Program-made: the position numbers and the translations under genes
Assembly (NCBI RefSeq): GCF_000189415.1
Contig: NC_015144.1
Coordinates: 687,501-751,500 of the forward strand
Reading direction: 5' to 3'
DNA from: Weeksella virosa DSM 16922
GTDB taxonomy: Bacteria; Bacteroidota; Bacteroidia; Flavobacteriales; Weeksellaceae
Length of the DNA: 64,000 bases
The notes under the pieces: model-generated
The model's input: the letters and a program-made list of their open reading frames with translations, nothing else
Database searches by the model: none
What the model was told of the DNA's origin: nothing
In this document: positions 8,357 to 17,747 of the stretch, piece by piece
Numbering within the stretch: the stretch's first letter is position 1
Layout of the letters: each line of letters opens with the position of its first letter

Positions 8357-9907
8357 ATGAAGAAAGGATTTTATAAAGTTTTGATTATTGTCATGAGCGT
8401 CGCGCTTATCGGACTGATGGTCATCCAATTCTATTGGTTGAAATTAACTTTTGACTCGAGCAAAGAAAACTTCAACACCAGTGTTTATCAGGCGATGAAC
8501 AATACAGTAGAAAAGATAAACAAAGGAGAACTCGAGATGTATTACAAACAATTCGAACATGTCCAGAAAGATTTCCAAAACAACCAAAACAAACCTGAAG
8601 TTTTTTCTACTCAAGCGATTAAGGATTCGGTTGGCGTTACGTATGTTCTATTTACACGGTATATTCTCGACCGTGCTATGTTGCCAATTTCTGGACAATA
8701 CAATGATAGTATTACCAAAGCCGATGTTTATAAACAAGAAAGTTTGATCAAAATTCCGAAAGATACTTCGGCAATAGGTGTTTCTCCATTGAATATGAAT
8801 TTCGAAGAAGCTTTTAAGAATTCTACCTACTCTATCGAACGTTTGGCTCGTATAGACGCTGGAACGAAACCTATCGAAATGAGAGTTTCACTAGAGGTTA
8901 TCGATTCAATCTTCAAAAAAGAACTGAAACATCGTGGCGTGCATGCCAACCCAGAATTAGGAATTACAAAAGTAGATTCGGGTGACACGAAGATCAAAAC
9001 TCATAATTTTCGTCTGGCAGATACTAATTATTCGATTCCTTTGTTTTATGACAAAGATGAACATCCCGTTTATTATTTTAACGCTTATTTTCCACAACAA
9101 GTATTTGCTATTTTAGGCCCTATTGTTCCGATTTTGGCCTTGACATTTATCTTGACCTTGATTATAATTTCTGTTTTCTCCTTGGCTATTTATTATATGC
9201 AAATGCAACGAAATATATCCGAGATAAAAACAGATTTCATCAATAACATGACCCACGAATTCAAAACTCCTATTGCAACCATCAATATTGCTTCGGACGC
9301 TTTGAAGAATGAAAAAGTTACCCAAAACCCCGAAAAAGTAAGATATTATGCAGACCTCATCAAACAAGAAAACAAACGAATGAACTCTCATGTAGAAATG
9401 GTTCTTCGAATGTCTAAACTCGAAAGAAACCAAATGGAGATGAATCTGCAAAGTGTAGACATGGATAGTATTATAGAAAATGCATTAGAACCTATTCGAT
9501 TTATTGTATCTGAACGAAGTGGTACAATTTTTGAAAGTTATGAAGCAGATCAAACTATCGTCAATGGTGATTCTTTCCATTTAGAGAATATTGTGATTAA
9601 TATTTTAGACAATGCACGAAAATACTCTACTGGGAAACCCGAGATATCCATCAGAACTTATAACGATGATCGGTACTTTATCCTCGAAGTGAAAGATAAA
9701 GGAATTGGGATGTCACCTTCAGTTTTACGGAAGATATTTGATCAATTTTATAGAGAAGAAACAGGAAATATACACAATGTAAAAGGACATGGACTAGGTC
9801 TTGCCTACGTGAAAAAAATTGTAGAACTGCACCACGGAGCAGTTTGGGCAGAAAGCAAATTAGGCGAAGGAAGCAAATTCTATGTAAAAATACCTTTAAA
9901 AAAATAA
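8357..9907 (+). CDS. Sensor histidine kinase, RprX-like
   Basis: 516 aa. Two membrane helices (about 8-30 and 252-280) enclose a periplasmic sensor domain of roughly 220 residues with no recognised fold. The HisKA segment has the phospho-acceptor His300 in THEFKTPIATI. The ATPase domain shows the N box (IVINILDNARKYS), the G1 box (VKDKGIGM) and the G2 box (GHGLGLAYVKKIV). Length and layout resemble Bacteroides RprX (about 519 aa), a kinase tied to envelope stress. The partner regulator starts two bases after the stop codon, so the pair is made together. The signal sensed is unknown. Confidence 0.9.
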   Translation: MKKGFYKVLIIVMSVALIGLMVIQFYWLKLTFDSSKENFNTSVYQAMNNTVEKINKGELEMYYKQFEHVQKDFQNNQNKPEVFSTQAIKDSVGVTYVLFTRYILDRAMLPISGQYNDSITKADVYKQESLIKIPKDTSAIGVSPLNMNFEEAFKNSTYSIERLARIDAGTKPIEMRVSLEVIDSIFKKELKHRGVHANPELGITKVDSGDTKIKTHNFRLADTNYSIPLFYDKDEHPVYYFNAYFPQQVFAILGPIVPILALTFILTLIIISVFSLAIYYMQMQRNISEIKTDFINNMTHEFKTPIATINIASDALKNEKVTQNPEKVRYYADLIKQENKRMNSHVEMVLRMSKLERNQMEMNLQSVDMDSIIENALEPIRFIVSERSGTIFESYEADQTIVNGDSFHLENIVINILDNARKYSTGKPEISIRTYNDDRYFILEVKDKGIGMSPSVLRKIFDQFYREETGNIHNVKGHGLGLAYVKKIVELHHGAVWAESKLGEGSKFYVKIPLKK

Positions 9908-9909
9908 CT

Positions 9910-10608
9910 ATGAGCGAAAAACAAAGACTGCTTTTAGTGGAAGATGATCCAAGTTTTGGTAGTGTACTAAAAGATTATTTATTAATTAATGATTTTGATG
10001 TTACCCATGCAATTGATGGAGAAGATGGTCTTAATAAGTTTAAAGAAGGCGAATACGACTTATGCATACTGGATGTGATGATGCCAAAAAAAGACGGTTT
10101 CACGCTGGGGAAAGAAATAAAACAACTAAAACCAGAGCAACCCATCATTTTTCTTACCGCAAAAAATATGCGAGATGATGTATTGAATGGTTATAAAATT
10201 GGTGCTGATGACTATGTACTCAAACCATTCGATTCGGAAGTTTTATTGTATAAAATAAAAGCGGTTTTACAACGTAATTTTGGTGAAGAAGAAAAATTCG
10301 AACAAGAAGAGTTTACGATTGGGAAATTTCATTTCAATGCTAAACTTAGACAACTAGTTTACGAAGGAAAATCACAGAAATTATCACCAAAAGAAAACGA
10401 ATTGCTTCGTTTGTTAGCAATTTATAAGAACGATTTAATGCCGCGTGAAATTGCCCTAACCCGTATTTGGCACGATGATAATTACTTTACCTCTCGTAGT
10501 ATGGACGTTTACATTGCAAAATTACGCAAATACCTAAAAAAAGACCCTAATGTAGAAATTGTCAATATTCATGGTGAAGGATTTCGTTTGCTCATACAAG
10601 AAATATAA
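9910..10608 (+). CDS. OmpR-family response regulator, RprY-like
   Basis: 232 aa from the ATG at 9910. A longer frame begins at 9844 inside the kinase gene, but the receiver domain starts right after MSEKQRLLLVEDD, so the shorter start is better. The acidic pocket is at about E11-D13, the phospho-acceptor is D55 (CILDVMMPK), and the conserved Lys is in ADDYVLKPF. A winged-helix DNA-binding domain fills the C-terminal half (KLSPKENELLRLL ... RSMDVYIAKLRKYL). It is the cognate partner of the upstream kinase. Targets cannot be deduced from the window. Confidence 0.92.
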   Translation: MSEKQRLLLVEDDPSFGSVLKDYLLINDFDVTHAIDGEDGLNKFKEGEYDLCILDVMMPKKDGFTLGKEIKQLKPEQPIIFLTAKNMRDDVLNGYKIGADDYVLKPFDSEVLLYKIKAVLQRNFGEEEKFEQEEFTIGKFHFNAKLRQLVYEGKSQKLSPKENELLRLLAIYKNDLMPREIALTRIWHDDNYFTSRSMDVYIAKLRKYLKKDPNVEIVNIHGEGFRLLIQEI

Positions 10609-10624
10609 AATGATGTATCAAAAC

Positions 10625-10666
10625 AAAAAGCACAAGATATACCTCTAAATCTTGTGCTTTTTTTCT
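10625..10666. terminator. Terminator between the response regulator and yqeY
   Basis: Inverted repeat AAAAGCACAAGAT / ATCTTGTGCTTTT with T's on the plus strand and an A run on the other side. It lies between convergent genes and may serve both. Confidence 0.85.
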
Positions 10667-10684
10667 ATTGAATTAATCTAATTT

Positions 10685-11137
10685 TTAGGCAGACAATATT
10701 TTTTTCACTTGTTCAGAAATTGTTTTGCCATCTGCTTTACCCGCTAACTGTTTTGATGCTACTCCCATCACCTTACCCATATCTTTTGGAGAGGTCGCAC
10801 CTACTTCTGCCACAATAACTTCTAAGGCACTCACCAACTCTTCCTCAGACAATTGGGCTGGTAAGAAGGCCTGGATAACTTCTGCTTGCTTCAATTCTTT
10901 CTCTTCTAATTCTGGACGATTATTGACTCTGAATTGTTCCGCTGCTTCTTTTCGTTGTTTCACTAACTTTTGCAACAATGTAATTTCGTCCTGCTCGGTT
11001 AATTCTCCTAGATTTTCACCCGAAGTTTTTGCCAATAACAATTCAGATTTTATTGCTCTTAGGGCTTCTAAAGCAACTGTATTTTTTTCTTTCATAGCAG
11101 CTTTCATTTGCTCCATGATGTTGGTCTCTAAACTCAT
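10685..11137 (-). CDS. yqeY: GatB/YqeY domain protein
   Basis: 150 aa, the usual length of stand-alone YqeY proteins, which resemble the tail domain of the GatB amidotransferase subunit. Family features are MKEKNTVALEALRAIKSELL (about 15-34), a charged middle, and DMGKVMGVASKQLAGKADGK (about 118-137). YqeY proteins may act in tRNA-dependent amidation or tRNA binding, but their role is not settled. It lies downstream of ftsZ on the same strand, separated by a terminator. Confidence 0.88.
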   Translation of the reverse strand: MSLETNIMEQMKAAMKEKNTVALEALRAIKSELLLAKTSGENLGELTEQDEITLLQKLVKQRKEAAEQFRVNNRPELEEKELKQAEVIQAFLPAQLSEEELVSALEVIVAEVGATSPKDMGKVMGVASKQLAGKADGKTISEQVKKILSA

Positions 11138-11266
11138 TTGTACTTTATTTTGTTATCCAAATTTACGAAATTTCTATCTTATAATTTTTGTCCTTGTTCG
11201 ATTTTCGTTCGTTGTATAAGCTGGTTTTGCTCGGATATTTTTCCTGCCCCTCTACTGTTACGAAAC

Positions 11267-11302
11267 AAAAAAGCTCCACCTTTTCAGTACGGAGCTCCTT
11301 TT
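11267..11302 (-). terminator. Terminator after ftsZ, end of the dcw cluster
   Basis: Read on the minus strand, GGAGCTCC is followed by a 13-base loop, GGAGCT and six T's. It lies 27 bases past the ftsZ stop and separates the cluster from yqeY. Confidence 0.7.
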
Positions 11303-11328
11303 GAATTAATAAGAATATAATATAGCGA

Positions 11329-13104
11329 TTAATCTACATTATCGTGTAAAAAATTATTAGGTTTGATTTTAGAATCAGGACCAATCATGAAGTCTGAAGG
11401 CTTATTTTCTTCTCTTTCAGAAAGATTCAATCCTTGACGCTTATACGCTGGAATCGACTCAAACTCGTCTACTTGTGCGTTATTCAAAGTGTTTTTAAAT
11501 TTGAAATTAAATTGCTTCAAACGATTTCTTCGTTCTTCTATGGTCGAATTCAGTGCTTCAGAAATAGGCTTTTGGAAATCTACAATTGGTGTTTCGATTA
11601 TCTCCTCTTTCATGGTTTCCACATCTTGTGCAGCCATTGAGGTTTTTTTATCCTGATTGAGACTAAAAATTACCGTTTCTTGCTTTTCTACGATAGGTTT
11701 ACTCGGATTTTGGACAAAAGAATTTTTCGGCTGATCAGGATTCGAACTTCCTATGTTTTGATAAGATGATCCGGTTTGATTTTGAGTAGAATTCTCATTA
11801 TTGATTTCTGATTTTAGACGCGGTTCATATTCATCAAAATGTTTTGTTTCTTCTGATTTGTACGTAGACTCTTCATCCAAAACATACTTGGTTATGCCTT
11901 CATCATCACTTTCTTTATCCTTAATTGGTTCTTGAAATGTATCTTGGTCGTGTTGGATAAACTCGTCTTTTTCTTCTGATCTTGTACCGAAATTCAACTC
12001 GAAATTAATCGGATTTACTTTAGGGGTAAGCGGTTGATCTATCGCCAATGTTTTGGTTATAGGTTGATCTTCTTCTAGAGCATGAATAATTTTCTCTTCT
12101 TCTTTTCCTGTATATACTTGGTCATCTTTTGGGAAGCCAGTCGCCACAATTGTAATCGAAATTTCTTCACCCAAACTTGGATCTTCGCCGATACCCATGA
12201 TAATATTCGCACTATGTCCAGCTTCATTTTGGATATAATCATTGATGATTCCAATTTCATCCATCGTCAATTCATTATCACCAGATAGCAATAACAATAG
12301 AACATTTTTAGCACCTGTGATTCGGTTATTATTCAGTAATGGCGAGTCTAATGCAGCCTGGATTGCTTCTTTTGCTTTGTTTTCACCTTTTGCTTTAGCA
12401 GATCCCATAATTGCGGTTCCACTATCGGCTAAAACTGTTTTGGCATCGCGTAAATCTATGTTTATCGAGTAGTTATGCGTAATAACTTCTGCAATACCTT
12501 TGGCGGCTGTTGTAAGCACTTCATCGGCTTTTGCAAATCCACTTTTGTACCCTAAATTACCGTATAACTCTCGAAGTTTATCGTTATTGATAACAATCAA
12601 TGAGTCTACATTACCGCGTAGTTTTTCGATTCCTAACTCGGCTTGTTCCAACCTCATTTTACCTTCGAAATAAAATGGAGCTGTTACAATCCCTACCGTT
12701 AAGATTCCTAATTCTTTTGCAATACCTGCAATTACAGGAGCAGCACCTGTTCCAGTTCCGCCACCCATACCGGCAGTGATAAAAGCCATTTTGGTGTTGC
12801 TATCGAGGACTGTTTTTATCTGGTCCATACTTTCTAAGGCGGCTTGTTCGCCTACTTCTGGGTTTGCACCAGCTCCCAAACCTTCTGTTATAGCTTCACC
12901 TAGCTGTATTCTGATCGGAATTGAGCTATTTTCTAGTGCTTGTGCATCGGTATTACATACCACAAAGTCTACTCCTGTAATCCCTTGTTCAAACATGTAA
13001 TTCACGGCGTTACTTCCGCCTCCACCAACGCCTATGACTTTTATGGCTGATGATCGGTGTTTTGGTAAGTCGAATTTGACTAGTCCTTCTGTAATATCGC
13101 TCAT
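11329..13104 (-). CDS. ftsZ: Cell division protein FtsZ
   Basis: 591 aa, far longer than the 383 of E. coli but normal for Flavobacteriia, where a long tail follows the tubulin-like core. The core shows GVGGGGSNAVNYM (about 25-37), the tubulin signature GGGTGTGAAP at 114-123, and the T7 loop with NIDLRDAKTVLADSG (about 215-229). Residues from about 340 to 530 form an acidic, low-complexity linker. The end holds IPAYKRQGL, the conserved C-terminal peptide of Bacteroidota FtsZ, followed by about 34 further residues ending HDNVD. It forms the Z ring and recruits FtsA, whose gene lies 40 bases upstream. It is the last gene of the dcw unit. Confidence 0.97.
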   Translation of the reverse strand: MSDITEGLVKFDLPKHRSSAIKVIGVGGGGSNAVNYMFEQGITGVDFVVCNTDAQALENSSIPIRIQLGEAITEGLGAGANPEVGEQAALESMDQIKTVLDSNTKMAFITAGMGGGTGTGAAPVIAGIAKELGILTVGIVTAPFYFEGKMRLEQAELGIEKLRGNVDSLIVINNDKLRELYGNLGYKSGFAKADEVLTTAAKGIAEVITHNYSINIDLRDAKTVLADSGTAIMGSAKAKGENKAKEAIQAALDSPLLNNNRITGAKNVLLLLLSGDNELTMDEIGIINDYIQNEAGHSANIIMGIGEDPSLGEEISITIVATGFPKDDQVYTGKEEEKIIHALEEDQPITKTLAIDQPLTPKVNPINFELNFGTRSEEKDEFIQHDQDTFQEPIKDKESDDEGITKYVLDEESTYKSEETKHFDEYEPRLKSEINNENSTQNQTGSSYQNIGSSNPDQPKNSFVQNPSKPIVEKQETVIFSLNQDKKTSMAAQDVETMKEEIIETPIVDFQKPISEALNSTIEERRNRLKQFNFKFKNTLNNAQVDEFESIPAYKRQGLNLSEREENKPSDFMIGPDSKIKPNNFLHDNVD

Positions 13105-13144
13105 ACTAATTCTTTTTATTAATTCTTATTTATTCAGTTAATTT

Positions 13145-14581
13145 TTATTCTGTTTCGTTGATCATTTGGATGAATTTGTCTGTCCACTTGGAAAAGATGT
13201 TTGATTTTTTAGGCTTTTCACTGCTTTTTACTTTAGCACCTAATTTTACTCCCATCAATTCGTCTTCTTTTTCTTCTTCTTTATTCTGATGTTTTTCTTT
13301 GTTTTCGGTTTCTGCTTTTGAGAGGTTGAGTGTTTGATCTGAAGAGCTATCTTTACTCATCGAACCAATAATATTTTCGGTCATTGGATTTGCGTAAAGT
13401 TCTTTCATCTGTTTGTTTTCTAACTCTTCAATCCCTTTCATCAATAATCCGACGGCAGTTGCATATTCTGGTCCTGATAATTCTTCAGCTTTTGCGCCAA
13501 CGATATGTTCATTAGAGTAACCAATTCGTACATCCATTCCTGTAATATATTCGGTCAATTGACGAATATGTTTTAACTTAGATCCACCCCCTGTTAGTAC
13601 AATTCCTGCAATGAGTTTCGAGTTTTGCTCTTCGCACCCATAGTTTTTTAGTTCTAAAAATACTTGTTCGAAGATTTCTTGTACACGAGCATTGATAATT
13701 TGCGATAATCTTTTAAGCGAAATCTCTTTTGACCCGCGCCCTTTGAGTCCTGGAATAGAAACGATTTCTGTTTCTTTATTTTCTCCTGGCCATGCAGAAC
13801 CATAACGCTCTTTGAGTAGCTCCGCCTGTCTACCAATAATGGAACATCCGGTTTTGATATCCTCTGAAATTACATTTCCTCCGAACGGAATTACTGAGGT
13901 ATGTCGGATTACGTTATCCTTGAAAACTGCGATATCTGTTGTTCCTCCTCCTATATCGACAAGTGCTACCCCTGCTTCTTTTTCTTCTGGACTAAGTGCT
14001 GCATTAGATGATGCAAGCGGTTCTAAGGTGATACCAGAAAGTCGTAAACCAGCATTTTTCACGCAGCGGGCAATGTTACGAATAGATGCTACTTGACCAA
14101 TTACTACATGGAAATTAGCTTCTAGACGGCTACCGTACATCCCGATTGGCTCTTCGATTTCATCTTCGTTATCTACTTTATATTCTTGCGGAAGAACATG
14201 GATAATTTCTTCGCCTGGTAGCATCACCAATTTATAAACTTGATTAATCAATAAACGTAAATCTTCTTCATCGATGACTTCTTCTGCATTTAGACGAGTT
14301 ATGTAATCGCTATGTTGTAAACTTCTTATGTGTTGTCCTGCAATTCCTACTGTAACTTCTTCTATTTTGATCCCAGACATTGCTTCTGCTTGGGATACAG
14401 CAAGTTTTATAGAGTTAATAGTTTGGGTAATATTGTTCACTACACCACGGTGCACGCCTAGGCTTGGTGCATGACCGTATCCTAGTATTTCGATTTTTCC
14501 GTTGTCATTTTTCTTCCCGACTAAAGCGACAATTTTGGTTGTCCCGATGTCTAATCCGACTGCGATTTTACTATTATTCAT
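13145..14581 (-). CDS. ftsA: Cell division protein FtsA
   Basis: 478 aa from the ATG at 14581, which gives the usual start MNNSKIAVGLDIGTTK; an upstream in-frame ATG at 14605 adds eight residues inside ftsQ. FtsA is the actin-like membrane tether of the Z ring. Actin-fold ATP motifs are GLDIGTTKI (about 9-17), VDIGGGTTDIAVF (about 209-221) and GIVLTGGGSKLKH (about 325-337). An amphipathic C-terminal helix (NIFSKWTDKFIQMINE) matches the membrane-targeting sequence. The charged stretch before it is longer than in E. coli. It overlaps ftsQ by 8 bases. Confidence 0.95.
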   Translation of the reverse strand: MNNSKIAVGLDIGTTKIVALVGKKNDNGKIEILGYGHAPSLGVHRGVVNNITQTINSIKLAVSQAEAMSGIKIEEVTVGIAGQHIRSLQHSDYITRLNAEEVIDEEDLRLLINQVYKLVMLPGEEIIHVLPQEYKVDNEDEIEEPIGMYGSRLEANFHVVIGQVASIRNIARCVKNAGLRLSGITLEPLASSNAALSPEEKEAGVALVDIGGGTTDIAVFKDNVIRHTSVIPFGGNVISEDIKTGCSIIGRQAELLKERYGSAWPGENKETEIVSIPGLKGRGSKEISLKRLSQIINARVQEIFEQVFLELKNYGCEEQNSKLIAGIVLTGGGSKLKHIRQLTEYITGMDVRIGYSNEHIVGAKAEELSGPEYATAVGLLMKGIEELENKQMKELYANPMTENIIGSMSKDSSSDQTLNLSKAETENKEKHQNKEEEKEDELMGVKLGAKVKSSEKPKKSNIFSKWTDKFIQMINETE

Positions 14582-15311
14582 TTTCGTTTGTTTTGGTTGC
14601 CACAACTTGATTTATAAATTTAATACTGATTTTCTTATAATAATCTAATCCTACATTACCGAGGTATTGATCATAAAAAAGTTTCAGATTCTTTAGTTTC
14701 TTCTCAAAATTATATAGGGTCCCTAGCTCAATATAATAGTTTCCTTTGTTCACTATTAAATTATACGATCGTTGACCAACTTTTTGTATACCAATGATAT
14801 GATTTTTTAATAAATTATCCGTGTTAATATATTGTATCAAATCACTCAATCCCACATAGTCTTCTTCTTTTACATCTCCTGCAACCATGATTACTGGTGC
14901 AGAATAAACTTTTGAGATGGGCATTCTTTTTCCATCTGTTGTTATATAAAATTCATCTTTTGCAGTGTTTACACGTGCGATTGGTTCTTTTTGTTCTATG
15001 TTTACGTGTATGTTGCCATAAATATCTTTGCTTACTTGGGCGGTATCTACGTACGGACTTTCGTTTATTTTCTTTTCCATTTCATACACATCGAGATTAC
15101 CGATTGGTGTATCCATGATTGGCTGACCGTCTTCTTCTATGATATTTTTCACGATACTATCATTCAAAAAATAATTATTTTTTTGATGTTCGATAATAAC
15201 TTTCAATGACTCTACTTTTCGGCATGCATTTTTTCTTACCGAAAAACCGACCAAAACACCTAGAATTACTAATCCCAAGAAGACTTTTAATATTTTTAAT
15301 TTAGTTTTCAT
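14574..15311 (-). CDS. ftsQ: Cell division protein FtsQ
   Basis: 245 aa, with one membrane helix at about residues 7-25 and a periplasmic body. The POTRA-like region begins near residue 33. The beta domain contains KKINESPYVDTAQVSKD and NIEQKEPIARVN (about 85-118). FtsQ links early and late division proteins (FtsB/FtsL). The sequence is poorly conserved, so the call leans on position between murC and ftsA, topology and the EP(I/V)A motif. It overlaps murC by 11 bases and ftsA by 8, indicating tight translational coupling. Confidence 0.9.
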   Translation of the reverse strand: MKTKLKILKVFLGLVILGVLVGFSVRKNACRKVESLKVIIEHQKNNYFLNDSIVKNIIEEDGQPIMDTPIGNLDVYEMEKKINESPYVDTAQVSKDIYGNIHVNIEQKEPIARVNTAKDEFYITTDGKRMPISKVYSAPVIMVAGDVKEEDYVGLSDLIQYINTDNLLKNHIIGIQKVGQRSYNLIVNKGNYYIELGTLYNFEKKLKNLKLFYDQYLGNVGLDYYKKISIKFINQVVATKTNENE

Positions 15312-16641
15312 TTAGCCATTCTTTTATGGGATTCACTAAGGTATCGATATTTCCAGCGCCTGCAGTGAGCAATATATCAAATTTCTTGGTTTTTAATAGG
15401 TCCATTGCTCCTTCTAAACTACAAACTTTTTTTTGGTCTAGCGTAATTTTAGACAATAGCCACTCAGAAGTAACGCCTTCTATCGGGAGTTCTCTTGCTG
15501 GATAGATGTCTAATAAAACTAACTCATCTACTGCTGATAGGCTTTCTGCAAATTCGTTTACAAAATCACGTGTTCTTGTATACAAATGTGGTTGAAAAAC
15601 TAGTAGCAATTTTTTGGTAGGATACAATTCCCTTACCGATTCGATTACTGCTTTCAGTTCGTTTGGATGATGTGCATAATCATCGATATAGATTTTGTCA
15701 GTATATTCGAAACGATTGAATCGACGTTTGACACCTTTGAACTCTGCCAATGCTTCGATAATTTTCTTTTCATCGATCCCCATATAATCGGCAACAGCCA
15801 AGGCTGCCAATGCATTCTCCATATTATGTCTACCTGGTAATAGAATTCCTACATTGTGAATTTCTTTGGTTGGCGTCTGAACGTCGAATACATAGTGCCC
15901 ATCTTCTATGCGTACATTTTTTGCTACATAATCAGCCTCTTCTTCTACGCCATAAGTTAAGGAATTTGAGAAATTTAATCCTTTCCGAACAAATAATTTT
16001 TCTTCTACAAGTTGTCCAAATTCATGAAAAGATTTTTCTACTTCTTTTCGTTCACCGTATATATCCAAATGATCTGCATCGATAGAAGTAATGATGGCAA
16101 GTTTTGGCGACAAGCGTAAGAAAGAACGATCGAACTCGTCGGCTTCTGCAACGGTTACTTCTCCTCCATTCAAGATGATACTAGAATGATAGTTTTCGGC
16201 AACTCCACCCAAAAATGCAGTGCTCTTTACCTCTGCAAACTTCAGCACATGCCCTAATATAGATGATGTGGTTGTTTTCCCGTGTGTTCCTGCTACGCCG
16301 ATGCTGTAGGTGTGTTTGGTGATTTCTCCTAATACCTGAGAACGTTTGAGAACGGTAAAGCTATTTGCTCTGAAATAATTAAGCTCTTGATGATCAGATG
16401 GTACTGCAGGAGTATAAATCACTAAGGTATTATTAGGATTAATTTCGGTAGGAATCAACGCAACATTATCTTCGAAGTGGATTTCAATACCTTCATCCAT
16501 CAAAGTTTTGGTTAATTCAGTTTGAGTTTTGTCGTAGCCCAAAACGTTTTTTCCTAATGATTTGAAATAACGTTCTAAAGCACTCATACCGATTCCTCCT
16601 GCACCGATAAAATAATAATATGTATAGTCTAAAACATTCAT
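15301..16641 (-). CDS. murC: UDP-N-acetylmuramate--L-alanine ligase
   Basis: 446 aa. It adds L-Ala to UDP-MurNAc, the first amino acid of the peptidoglycan stem. Seen are the Rossmann-like start FIGAGGIGMSALERYF (about 11-26), the ATP loop GTHGKTTT (118-125), EADEFDRSFL (about 168-177) and DDYAHHPNELKAV (about 316-328). The start abuts the end of murG (shared base at 16641), as in a TAATG junction. In most Bacteroidota murC follows murG as here. Confidence 0.96.
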   Translation of the reverse strand: MNVLDYTYYYFIGAGGIGMSALERYFKSLGKNVLGYDKTQTELTKTLMDEGIEIHFEDNVALIPTEINPNNTLVIYTPAVPSDHQELNYFRANSFTVLKRSQVLGEITKHTYSIGVAGTHGKTTTSSILGHVLKFAEVKSTAFLGGVAENYHSSIILNGGEVTVAEADEFDRSFLRLSPKLAIITSIDADHLDIYGERKEVEKSFHEFGQLVEEKLFVRKGLNFSNSLTYGVEEEADYVAKNVRIEDGHYVFDVQTPTKEIHNVGILLPGRHNMENALAALAVADYMGIDEKKIIEALAEFKGVKRRFNRFEYTDKIYIDDYAHHPNELKAVIESVRELYPTKKLLLVFQPHLYTRTRDFVNEFAESLSAVDELVLLDIYPARELPIEGVTSEWLLSKITLDQKKVCSLEGAMDLLKTKKFDILLTAGAGNIDTLVNPIKEWLNEN

Positions 16642-17747
16642 TATATTAATCCTAATACGATATCTACAATTTCTTTGGTGGCATTTGGTTTTGCCAATTT
16701 ATTTATATTTTCACCTAAACGTTTTTGTTTCTCTTTATCGTTTGCTAATAACAGAACTTCTGTAACTAAACGTGTTTTGGCTTGTTCGTCGCTCAGCATT
16801 AATGCTGCATCAGCTTCTACCAAAGCTTGTGCATTTTTGGTCTGATGATCTTCTGCTGCAGTTGGTAATGGAATCAGTACCACTGATTTCCCAACCATTT
16901 CTAGCTCTGATATGGCCATTGCTCCGGCTCGCGATACAATTGTATCAGCTGCTGCATAGGCATCTTGCATATCATAAATAAATTCTGCCAAATGAATCAT
17001 CGGATAACCATCACCCAATTTTTCTTTAATCGAGTTATAATCTAACTTTCCGGTTTGCCAAATCAACTGAACGCCCGACTGTGCAAGCTGATTGATGTTG
17101 GCCAGCCAAGCATTGTTAATTGCTCTAGACCCTTGACTTCCTCCTACACTTAGCACCGTTGGTTTTGTTGGGTCTAAGTGAAATTTACGGATCGATTCTT
17201 CTCTATCGGGTAAGTTCTGAAACATATCTACCCGAATCGGATTCCCAGTATAATGAGTTTTCTCTTTCGGGAACTGTGGAATTTCTTCGTACGCTGTGCA
17301 AATTGCCGATGCTTTTCTCATCAGTAACTTATTGGTCACACCTGGATACGAATTTTGTTCTTGCAATACATAAGGAATTTTATGTTTACCAACTTCCCAT
17401 AACATCGGGCCAGAAGCATATCCTCCTGTACCTACTGCAATATCAGGCTGAAATTCTTTTCTTATTTTTTTAGCCAATAAAAGTGATTTCATTAATTTTA
17501 TCGGGAAATTAACATTAGCCAAAAGATTGCCACGATCGAAACCGACAATTGGCAAACCTTTTATTGTGTACCCTATTTTTGGTACTTTTTCCATCTCCAT
17601 TCTTCCATCGGCACCGACAAATAATATAGCAGCATCGGGAAGTCGACGTTTGATTTCGTCGGCTATCGCTATCGCAGGGTAAATATGTCCGCCTGTTCCT
17701 CCTCCGCTGATTAATATTCTAGGCGATATCTTCGATGACTTCTTCAC
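16641..17747 (-). CDS. murG: UDP-GlcNAc transferase forming lipid II
   Basis: 368 aa GT28 enzyme that transfers GlcNAc to lipid I on the inner membrane face. Motifs are ISGGGTGGHIYPAIAIADE (about 13-31), VLQEQNSYPG (about 131-140), SVGGSQGSRAIN (about 200-211) and the nucleotide-sugar site VSRAGAMAISELEMVGK (about 272-288). The start lies 29 bases inside ftsW, an unusually long overlap for this cluster but supported by the MKKSSKISPRILISG start. Confidence 0.96.
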   Translation of the reverse strand: MKKSSKISPRILISGGGTGGHIYPAIAIADEIKRRLPDAAILFVGADGRMEMEKVPKIGYTIKGLPIVGFDRGNLLANVNFPIKLMKSLLLAKKIRKEFQPDIAVGTGGYASGPMLWEVGKHKIPYVLQEQNSYPGVTNKLLMRKASAICTAYEEIPQFPKEKTHYTGNPIRVDMFQNLPDREESIRKFHLDPTKPTVLSVGGSQGSRAINNAWLANINQLAQSGVQLIWQTGKLDYNSIKEKLGDGYPMIHLAEFIYDMQDAYAAADTIVSRAGAMAISELEMVGKSVVLIPLPTAAEDHQTKNAQALVEADAALMLSDEQAKTRLVTEVLLLANDKEKQKRLGENINKLAKPNATKEIVDIVLGLI